25,924 nucleotides of DNA, taken from positions 1 to 25,924 of the forward strand of contig JASIJX010000078.1 of NCBI GenBank assembly GCA_030049955.1, given 5' to 3'. This DNA is from Acidobacteriaceae bacterium. Its GTDB lineage: Bacteria; Acidobacteriota; Terriglobia; Terriglobales; Acidobacteriaceae. Below, piece after piece: positions 7,806-13,695 of this stretch. Positions within the stretch are counted from its first letter, which is position 1, and every line of letters begins with the position of its first letter. Both the position numbers and the translations under genes were made by a program. The notes under the pieces were generated by a model. The model did no database searches and was not told where the DNA came from. It saw nothing but the letters and a program-made list of their open reading frames with translations.

Positions 7806-8600
7806 CTACTTAAAAATCCCGCGCGGCTCGGCCTCTCGCGGCAGCTCGTCCTGCAGGCGGGTCTGCGGCGCGGCGGCGCGCACCGGAATCTCTTCGAGCG
7901 AGTTCAGCAGCTCGCGGCAAAAGTCATCCGTGGCCGAAGCAAACACGCGGATGCGCGCGGTGAACTGGTTATAGGCCACCAGAGCTGGAACCGCGACAAA
8001 CAATCCGGCCGCAGTGGTGACCAGCGCCTCGGCGATGCCCGGCGCCACTGCATGCAGCGTGGCCGCGCCGGCCGTGCCCAGGCCGAGAAAAGCATCCACC
8101 ACGCCCATGACCGTGCCGAACAGCCCCACGAACGGAGCGGTGCCGGCGATCGTCGCCAGCCACGTCATGCGGCGTTCGAGCACGGTTACCGCTTCACTGG
8201 CCGCAGTCTGCCCGGTGCGTTCGAGCGGAATGAGGTTCCGCGCCGGGCCCGAGCCGCCCGTCTGACGCTTGTAGGTCTCGTACACATCCTCGAAGACCTG
8301 CGCCAGGGGACTCGCCTGGCACTGGGCAGCAGTGTTAGAAATCTCCTGCAGCCGCGTGGCCTTGCGGAAGGCGCGGATAAAGCGCCGGCTGTCCTTTGTC
8401 GCCTTGCGAAAGGTGGACATCTTGGCGAAGATGAGCGTCCAGGAGTAGAAGCTCGAAATCGCCAGCAGCACCAGCACGCCGACAGCGATGGGCCCGATGT
8501 TGCTCATCATCGAGGCCAGCCCACTAAACCCGTGGATGCCCTGGTCAGGGCCGGCGCCGCCGTCAGCTTGCAAAAAAAGCGCTAAAGCAGCAGTAAAAAT
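7806..8600 (-). CDS. tolQ: TolQ/ExbB-family proton-channel protein
   Basis: The product (about 264 residues with the start used here) has the three-helix TolQ/ExbB plan. The first helix contains IGPIAVGVLVLLAISSFYSW. A cytoplasmic loop follows with EVFEDVY-type sequence (QVFEDVYETY). Two further helices, TIAGTAPFVGLFGTVMGVVD and PGIAEALVTTAAGLFVAVPA, include the signature GTVMG...LVTTAAGL. TolQ forms the pentameric stator around TolR. The start is uncertain. TTG 8573 and ATG 8506 have no ribosome site. An in-frame ATT at 8600 has GAGG of a strong GAGGTGA nine bases upstream, and it adds MFTAALALF before LQADGG. It is the first gene of the leftward tol-pal cluster. Confidence 0.9.
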   Translation of the reverse strand: MFTAALALFLQADGGAGPDQGIHGFSGLASMMSNIGPIAVGVLVLLAISSFYSWTLIFAKMSTFRKATKDSRRFIRAFRKATRLQEISNTAAQCQASPLAQVFEDVYETYKRQTGGSGPARNLIPLERTGQTAASEAVTVLERRMTWLATIAGTAPFVGLFGTVMGVVDAFLGLGTAGAATLHAVAPGIAEALVTTAAGLFVAVPALVAYNQFTARIRVFASATDDFCRELLNSLEEIPVRAAAPQTRLQDELPREAEPRGIFK

Positions 8601-8693
8601 TGGAATTCACCTCAGTCTTTACGGTATCAGACGCTCAAAATTGCTCCAAGTTATCGATTGGGCTCCTGCTGGCTCAGCCCATACACTTCCGTA

Positions 8694-8730
8694 CCCCATT
8701 CTCGCGGTTTTTTTCTGGCGCGAGGGTGGG
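8694..8730 (+). repeat. Palindromic repeat, copy 3, upstream of recN
   Basis: CCCATTCTCGCG (8695-8706) pairs with CGCGAGGGTGGG (8719-8730) as a 12-bp stem with two G-U wobbles in RNA and a 12-base T-rich loop. Its ends match copies 1 and 2 (CCCAyyCTCGC...GAGGGTGGG), and GGTGGGAAAG follows both copy 1 and this copy. Confidence 0.75.
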
Positions 8731-8763
8731 AAAGAAAAGACTTCGCAAGGCGAGTGCATGGAC

Positions 8764-8795
8764 CTCCCGCCCTTTCCGCAAAAAGCGGCGGAAAG
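8764..8795. repeat. REP-like hairpin, copy 2 of the 501-530 element
   Basis: CTCCCGCCCTTTCCGC, then AAAAA, then GCGGCGGAAAG. CTTTCCGC pairs with GCGG(C)GGAAAG, with one bulge. The same core occurs at 501-530. It lies about 70 bases upstream of the recN start. Confidence 0.5.
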
Positions 8796-8867
8796 AACAG
8801 GGCACGGAAATGCGCGCCCCGAACACATGCCGTTCGTGCTATGCTGCGCACGGATTCATGTCCTTTT

Positions 8868-10574
8868 ATGCTTGTCGAGCTGCGCGCTGAAAATTATGCC
8901 GTCATCGATCACGCCATCGCCACCTTCGGCCCGGGGCTGAATTTGCTCACCGGCGAAACCGGTGCGGGCAAGTCCATTCTTGTAGATGCGCTGGCCCTGT
9001 TGATGGGCGGCAAATCTTCGGCCGACGTGGTGCGCCACGGCGCGGAAAAAGCCGTCGTCTCCTGCGTCTTTGAGTCGACCGCCGGCGCCGAAGCCGTCCT
9101 CGAAGCCAACGGCATCGATGCCGAGAGCGCAGAGGTCATTCTGCGGCGTGAAATTCTGTCGAGCGGCAAGGGCCGCGTCTTCGTCAACAATCAGCCGGCG
9201 ACGGTGACCGTGCTCAAGCAACTCGCGCCCGAGCTCGCACTGGTGCACGCGCAGAGCGAAACCCTCACCAGCTTTGATCAGGCGCAGCAGCGCATTTTGC
9301 TTGACCGCTTCGGCGGCATCTTCGGCAGCATCTCCACCGATGCATCCACGGAGGCATACGACCGTTGGCGCACGGTGAAAGAAAAGCTGAATGAGTTGCT
9401 TGAGGGCGAGCAGGACCGGTTGCGCATGGTTGACCTGTGGAGCTACCAAGCCAAGGAGATCGAGGCCGCGCGCCTCGCGGCCGGAAAAGATGGAGCCGGC
9501 GAGGACGAAACTCTCGAAACCGAGAAGCGCGTGCTGGCCAATTCCGAAAGGCTCTATGCCGCCGCTATGAGCGCTTTCGATCAGCTCTACGAGGGCGGCT
9601 CTTCGGCAGAGGCTGCGCTGCGCGGCGCGCTGCGCAACGTGGAGGAACTGGCCCGCTACGACGCTCGCTTTACCGATGCCGCACAGCAGATCGCTTCAGC
9701 GCGCGCCACCGTCTCCGATATCTCCGCCACGCTGCGCGACTATGCAGCAGGGATTAACGCCAGCCCCGAGCGACTGGCTGAAATCGAAGATCGCCTTGCC
9801 CTGCTCGACCGGCTCAAGAGCAAGTATGGCAAGACGGTCGCCGAGGTTATCGCCTTCGGCGAGGACGTGACCCGCAAGCTCAGCGAGGTCGAAGACCGCG
9901 ACGAAATCCTCAAGACGCTGCGCGCCGATTTGGACCGCGCGGCGGAAGCATATCGCGCAGCCGCAGCGGCTCTGACCGCGGAGCGCAAGTCCGCTGCCAC
10001 GCGCCTGGCCAAACTGGCCGAATTGCAGATCAATTCGCTGGCCATGAAGGTGCGCTTTGAGATCGCGGTCGCCAGCGGGGAAGAAGAAACGCATTGGACC
10101 GCTGCAGGCTGGGACGAGGTGGAGTATCGTATCGCCACCAACGCCGGCGAGCCGCTGAAGCCGCTGGTCGAGATCGCCTCCGGCGGCGAGTTGAGCCGCG
10201 TGATGCTGGCGCTGAAGGCTGCGGTAGAAGAAAACTCCTCCAAAACCAGGAAAAAAATTACGCCGCGCACGCTGGTTTTCGACGAAATCGATATCGGCAT
10301 CGGCGGCCGCGCTGCCGAGGCTGTCGGCCAGAAGTTGAAAGCGCTGGCGCGCGCGCAACAGGTCCTGTGCATCACGCACCTGCCGCAGATCGCCGCCTTT
10401 GCCGATCAGCACCTGGCGGTAGAAAAGAGCGAGACGCAGGGCCGCACCACGACGCAGATCCGCGTGCTCGACGATCCCGCCCGCATGCATGAAGTGGCAA
10501 GAATGCTGAGCGGCGCGAAGGTGACCGACACCAGCCTGCAGCACGCGGCGCAGATGATTGCAGCCAGCCGGTGA
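8868..10574 (+). CDS. recN: DNA repair ATPase RecN
   Basis: The 568-residue product is a full-length RecN, an SMC-like ATPase that acts in double-strand break repair with RecA. The N-terminus LVELRAENYAVIDHAIATF and the Walker A GETGAGKS (about 29-36) are diagnostic. Long coiled-coil arms fill about 155-400. The C-terminal head has the ABC signature SGGELSRVMLALK (about 438-450) and Walker B LVFDEIDIGIGG (about 467-478), followed by QVLCITHLPQIAAFAD. ATG 8868 is chosen because it starts exactly at the conserved N-terminus. The frame stays open further upstream (to 8658), but that part is repeat DNA. No strong ribosome site is seen. No LexA box was recognised upstream. Confidence 0.95.
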   Translation: MLVELRAENYAVIDHAIATFGPGLNLLTGETGAGKSILVDALALLMGGKSSADVVRHGAEKAVVSCVFESTAGAEAVLEANGIDAESAEVILRREILSSGKGRVFVNNQPATVTVLKQLAPELALVHAQSETLTSFDQAQQRILLDRFGGIFGSISTDASTEAYDRWRTVKEKLNELLEGEQDRLRMVDLWSYQAKEIEAARLAAGKDGAGEDETLETEKRVLANSERLYAAAMSAFDQLYEGGSSAEAALRGALRNVEELARYDARFTDAAQQIASARATVSDISATLRDYAAGINASPERLAEIEDRLALLDRLKSKYGKTVAEVIAFGEDVTRKLSEVEDRDEILKTLRADLDRAAEAYRAAAAALTAERKSAATRLAKLAELQINSLAMKVRFEIAVASGEEETHWTAAGWDEVEYRIATNAGEPLKPLVEIASGGELSRVMLALKAAVEENSSKTRKKITPRTLVFDEIDIGIGGRAAEAVGQKLKALARAQQVLCITHLPQIAAFADQHLAVEKSETQGRTTTQIRVLDDPARMHEVARMLSGAKVTDTSLQHAAQMIAASR

Positions 10575-10597
10575 GCAGCGTAAACTTCGCATCAGCC

Positions 10598-11347
10598 ATG
10601 AGATTGCGCGGCGTTCAACGCGGCGTCTCTGTCTGCGCTCGTTTCGCGCTTCTAATTGCATTCAGCACGCCGGCGGCCCTTGCCCCCGCGGTTCTCGCGC
10701 AGCAGCCCGATCAAGCCGCCGTTATCCGCATGGTGGATGCAGCCGTGCAGCGGCGCGTGGATAACGTGTTGGCCTTCAGCGACACCGAGCACTACCGCGT
10801 CTATCGCGGCAAGGGTGCAACGCAGCCTGCCGCGGAGATGACAGCAATTGACAGCTACACAAAGGGCGTCGGCAAAAAGTACACCATCCTCTCGCAAAGC
10901 GGTTCGGACCTGGTGCAGAGATACGGCCTGCGGCCGCTGATCGATAACGAAACCGAGCTGAACAAGCCGGCAAATGTGGAGCGCTCGTGGTTCACCTCTG
11001 CAAACTACGAGATGAAGCTCAAAGGCGGCGCGCAGCCGATCGACCTGATCGACGGCCGCACCTGTTACGCCTTGGCCATCAAGCCGAAGACTAAGGCGCC
11101 AAATATGGTCGACGGCACGCTGTGGGTGGATGCGCGCGACGGGACGATTGTGCGCGTGGACGGGATCGCGTCAAAGAGCCCGTCGCCCTTCGCCCACACC
11201 ACGCACATGATGCGGCAGTACGTGAACATCGACGGCCACGCGATGGCCACGCATGCGCGCGCCGAGTCGTCGAGCTTGCTGTTCGGAACGACCGTGGTGC
11301 TGATCGACTACACGGACTATCATCTGCAGATTCGAAAAGAAAAGTGA
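10598..11347 (+). CDS. Secreted protein of unknown function, possibly LolA/RseB-like fold
   Basis: The product (249 residues from ATG 10598) has a clear signal peptide: basic start, hydrophobic FALLIAFSTPAALAPAVLA, then AQQ. An earlier GTG at 10571 overlaps the recN stop as GTGA and would give 258 residues. The signal peptide fits the ATG better and neither start has a good ribosome site. The mature part is rich in beta-type sequence, for example RTCYALAIKPKTKAPNMVDG, TLWVDARDGTIVRVDG and VVLIDYTDYHLQIRKEK. This recalls outer-membrane lipoprotein-sorting (LolA) and RseB-like proteins, but no diagnostic motif allows a firm call. It is probably co-transcribed with recN. Confidence 0.6.
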   Translation: MRLRGVQRGVSVCARFALLIAFSTPAALAPAVLAQQPDQAAVIRMVDAAVQRRVDNVLAFSDTEHYRVYRGKGATQPAAEMTAIDSYTKGVGKKYTILSQSGSDLVQRYGLRPLIDNETELNKPANVERSWFTSANYEMKLKGGAQPIDLIDGRTCYALAIKPKTKAPNMVDGTLWVDARDGTIVRVDGIASKSPSPFAHTTHMMRQYVNIDGHAMATHARAESSSLLFGTTVVLIDYTDYHLQIRKEK

Positions 11348-11390
11348 CTGCGCGACCGGGTGGTGGCTCAGTTGAGTTGCGCATTTCCTC

Positions 11391-11511
11391 AGGGGCTATA
11401 GCCCCACAGGTTGCTGAAAAATCCAATGTCTTCGGCTCAACCTTCGAAAGACATCCCTCGGCGGCTAAAGCCGTGCTGATTTATTGGTGTTTTTGGCAAA
11501 GCTAAAGCTGT
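11391..11511. repeat. Cluster of CTAAAG/CTATAG palindromes
   Basis: Three short palindromes follow one another: GGGGCTATAGCCCC (11392-11405), CGGCTAAAGCCG (11462-11473, one central mismatch pair) and AGCTAAAGCT (11500-11509). All share the pattern xGCTAwAGCx. The 11348-11634 gap holds no gene, and the upstream region of the alcohol dehydrogenase lies at its end. From memory, GGCTAAAGCC palindromes are frequent between genes in Acidobacteriaceae. Confidence 0.6.
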
Positions 11512-11634
11512 GCCCTTTCAAAACATTGGCTCGCGCAGAGTTTTTCCGCAGCCAGTGAAGCCCGTGCCCTTCACCATGGCGAAATTCTGCATCGGCGCAC
11601 AGCCGCGTCGCATCCCTTCCGGCTGAGGTGCTTA

Positions 11635-12690
11635 ATGTACAAAGCAAAGGCTTACTCCGCTGCAAGCGCCAAGTCCGGGCTTGCTTCCACCACTATCCAG
11701 CGCCGCGAGCCCACCGAAGACGATGTGCAGATCGAGATTCTCTTCTGCGGCATTTGCCACTCCGATCTGCATCAGGTGCGCAACGAGTGGGAAGGCCTGA
11801 TGCCCACCGTCTACCCGTGCGTGCCCGGCCATGAGATCGTGGGCCGCGTGACGAAGGTCGGTCCCGCCGTCAAGAAGTTCAAGCCGGGCGATATCGCCGC
11901 GGTCGGCTGCATGGTCGACTCCGACGGCACCTGCCCCGAATGCAAAGCGGGCCTCGAGCAGTTCTGCCCGAACTTCGTGCTCACATACAACTTTCCTGAC
12001 AAGCATTTGGGCGGCGTGACGTACGGTGGCTATTCCGACAGCATCGTCGTGAAGGAGCACTTTGTGCTTCGCGTTCCGACGAACCTCAACCTTGCCGGCG
12101 CTGCGCCGCTGCTCTGCGCCGGGATCACTACCTATTCGCCGCTGCGCCACTGGGGCGTTGGCAAGGGCAAAAAGGTGGGCGTGGTCGGACTCGGCGGCCT
12201 CGGTCATATGGCGGTCAAGTTTGCGCATGCGCTGGGCGCGCACGTGGTCGTTTTCACAACCTCGCCCTCGAAGAAGGACGATGCCCGCCGGCTGGGCGCA
12301 GACGAGGTGGTGATCTCAAAGAATGCCGACGAGATGAACAAGCACGCCGGCAGCTTCGACTTCATCCTCGACGCCGTGGCCGCGCCGCACGACATCAATG
12401 CCTACATCAATATGCTCAAGCGCGACGGCAACATCACCATGGTGGGCGCACCCGACCAGCCGCTGCCCGTCTCGGTCTTCGGACTGATTTTCAAGCGGCG
12501 CAGCTTTTCCGGCTCGCTGATCGGCGGCATTGCAGAAACCCAGGAGATGCTGGATTTCTGCGGGAAGAACAACATCACCGCCGACGTTGAGGTTATTCCG
12601 ATCCAGAAGGTAAACGAGGCCTACGACCGAATGGCGCGGTCGGACGTGAAGTACCGCTTCTCAATCGATATGGCGTCGCTGAAGGCGTAG
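11635..12690 (+). CDS. Zinc-dependent NAD(P)H alcohol dehydrogenase, cinnamyl-alcohol dehydrogenase/YahK type
   Basis: The 351-residue product is a full-length medium-chain dehydrogenase. Catalytic zinc ligands are visible as C38 (FCGICHSDLH), H66 with E67 (VPGHEIVG) and C161 (LLCAGITTY). The nucleotide-binding loop is GLGGLGH (185-191), and FTTSPSKK after the next strand suggests NADP(H) preference. These enzymes reduce aldehydes to alcohols with broad specificity. The structural zinc loop reads VDSDGTCPECKAGLEQFC. The ligands would be D97, C100, C103 and C111, with Asp in place of the usual first Cys. ATG 11635 has GAGG six bases upstream. It is separated from the recN pair by 287 bases of repeats, so it is probably a separate transcript. 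Confidence 0.93.
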   Translation: MYKAKAYSAASAKSGLASTTIQRREPTEDDVQIEILFCGICHSDLHQVRNEWEGLMPTVYPCVPGHEIVGRVTKVGPAVKKFKPGDIAAVGCMVDSDGTCPECKAGLEQFCPNFVLTYNFPDKHLGGVTYGGYSDSIVVKEHFVLRVPTNLNLAGAAPLLCAGITTYSPLRHWGVGKGKKVGVVGLGGLGHMAVKFAHALGAHVVVFTTSPSKKDDARRLGADEVVISKNADEMNKHAGSFDFILDAVAAPHDINAYINMLKRDGNITMVGAPDQPLPVSVFGLIFKRRSFSGSLIGGIAETQEMLDFCGKNNITADVEVIPIQKVNEAYDRMARSDVKYRFSIDMASLKA

Positions 12691-12713
12691 TAAGCTGGGC
12701 GGCCAAACTACGA

Positions 12714-12741
12714 GGCCTGCGCTGGCTCAGCGCAGCAGGCC
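12714..12741. terminator. Hairpin between convergent genes, possible weak terminator
   Basis: CTGCGCT (12717-12723) pairs with AGCGCAG (12729-12735), with further GGCC/GGCC complementarity outside. It lies 24 bases after the dehydrogenase stop and overlaps the end of the convergent small gene. There is no T-run on either strand, so terminator activity is uncertain. Confidence 0.3.
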
Positions 12742-13014
12742 TTCCACCAGCGCCTGCCATTCGGCATCGAGCGCCGGCCGGTGAAAGCGGCGCCCGGCGC
12801 GGTTGTACCAGTAGTCAGCGTTCCAGTCCGCGCCCTCCTTGCGATGCAGGTAGGCGTGGACGGCCATGCCTTCCGGCGTGCTGAGATCGTCGACCGTGGC
12901 GTGAGCGCGGGCCCAGTCGCCCTTAGCGTCCCACCAGAGAGCAGCGGCCGGCGCAGCCAAACCCTCCGGTGGCGAGGCGTGAGTCAGCGAGGCGCGGAAT
13001 TCTTCTGCCGTCAT
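12727..13014 (-). CDS. Small conserved hypothetical protein
   Basis: The 95-residue product is soluble, with no signal peptide or membrane helix. It is rich in Trp and Ala and contains ALWWDAKGDWARAHATVDD, HAYLHRKEGADWNADYWYN and RRFHRPALDAEWQALVEGLL. I recall short proteins with this WDA-GDW...HRKEGD-WNA-YWY-RAG pattern in several bacterial phyla, always without known function. The helical, TPR-like feel of the sequence is only an impression. An ATG at 13014 is used; an in-frame GTG at 13020 is equally possible, and no clear ribosome site separates them. It is convergent with the dehydrogenase and its end overlaps a hairpin. Confidence 0.7.
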   Translation of the reverse strand: MTAEEFRASLTHASPPEGLAAPAAALWWDAKGDWARAHATVDDLSTPEGMAVHAYLHRKEGADWNADYWYNRAGRRFHRPALDAEWQALVEGLLR

Positions 13015-13253
13015 GCTCACGTTCTACCACGAGCCGGCAGCGGGCGCAGCGGCAATTCGCCTGCGACACGGTGTTGCGCGACGAGAGTGACTGAAATCAC
13101 TTTGCCGAAGCCATTTGATTGATAAACCTGGATCATCGCTGAATTCGAGCACGGCCATGGAGAAATTTGGAACGCGTGCCAGCGCTCATAGGAGGTCTGC
13201 ATGCGCCGAACTAAGCCCAGTATTAGGCCTGGAATCAGGTCCGGTTTCAGCAT

Positions 13254-13283
13254 TTGCAGAGCCGCCGCAGATGGCCGTATACT
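13254..13283 (+). promoter_or_regulatory. Sigma70-like promoter of the feo operon
   Basis: TTGCAG (13254-13259) is followed after 18 bases by TATACT (13278-13283), a good -35/-10 pair. Transcription would start near 13290, inside the palindrome described next and about 75 bases before the GTG start of feoA. Confidence 0.55.
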
Positions 13284-13284
13284 T

Positions 13285-13309
13285 AAATGCGACCATTCCG
13301 GTCGTATTT
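13285..13309. promoter_or_regulatory. Palindromic operator candidate over the feo transcription start
   Basis: AAATGCGACC (13285-13294) and GGTCGTATTT (13300-13309) are inverted repeats with one mismatch around the five bases ATTCC. The 25-bp dyad begins one base after the -10 box, an ideal position for a repressor. Its AT-ends-and-GACC-core look differs from a Fur box. It recalls sites of Rrf2-family regulators (IscR, NsrR, RirA types), but this assignment is a guess. Confidence 0.55.
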
Positions 13310-13365
13310 TGCGGGTGCTGTCCCTTCAGGGGTTGCCCCTTCAGCGTTCCAGCGGAGTCAGGCGG

Positions 13366-13695
13366 GTGAGCGTTTTAAGCGATTTGCGGGTCGGCGAAAC
13401 CGGGGTTCTGGTTACGCTCGATCTGCCTGAATCGGTGCAGAACCACCTGATGCACATGGGGTTTGTTCCCGATGCGCGGGTGACGGCGCTGCGCCGGGCG
13501 CCGGCGGGCGACCCGACGGTTTATGCCGTCGATGGCATCGAGATCGCGTTGCGCCGCGAGACCGCCTCCGCCATCCAGGTGCGGGCGGCTCAAGAGCAGA
13601 CGGCCGTGAGGACCGGCACGCTGGGGGAAGCCGAGCATAAGACCGAAGCGGTTGGAGCAACGGCTGTTCAGCTGGCAGGGGTTGTTACGCGATGA
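13366..13695 (+). CDS. feoA: Ferrous iron transport protein FeoA
   Basis: The 109-residue product (from GTG 13366) has the small SH3-like FeoA domain in its first 75 residues: LSDLRVGETGVLVTLDLPES, then HLMHMGFVPDARVTALRRAP, then YAVDGIEIALRRETASAIQV. The order 'SDL.GE.G.V', 'L..MG..PG..V' and 'R...A..I.V' is the family pattern. FeoA is a cytoplasmic partner needed for FeoB function. A tail of about 30 residues follows the domain. GTG 13366 is chosen for homology, with GGAG eight bases upstream. An in-frame ATG at 13201 has an even better ribosome site and would add 55 residues. The gene overlaps feoB by four bases (ATGA). Confidence 0.88.
   Translation: MSVLSDLRVGETGVLVTLDLPESVQNHLMHMGFVPDARVTALRRAPAGDPTVYAVDGIEIALRRETASAIQVRAAQEQTAVRTGTLGEAEHKTEAVGATAVQLAGVVTR

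Larger units (their letters stand above)
8601..8867. other. Divergent intergenic region tolQ/recN with two repeat elements
   Basis: The region carries the tolQ ribosome site, the third copy of the CCCAyyCTCGCG hairpin (8694-8730) and the second copy of the CCCGCCCTTT hairpin (8764-8795). I see no gene. Promoters for tolQ and recN must lie here, but none matches consensus well enough to call. Confidence 0.5.

Noticed and set aside
9696..10661. A 321-codon minus-strand frame opposite the end of recN
   Set aside because: It is the mirrored frame of recN, including its Walker B region; it is not an independent gene.
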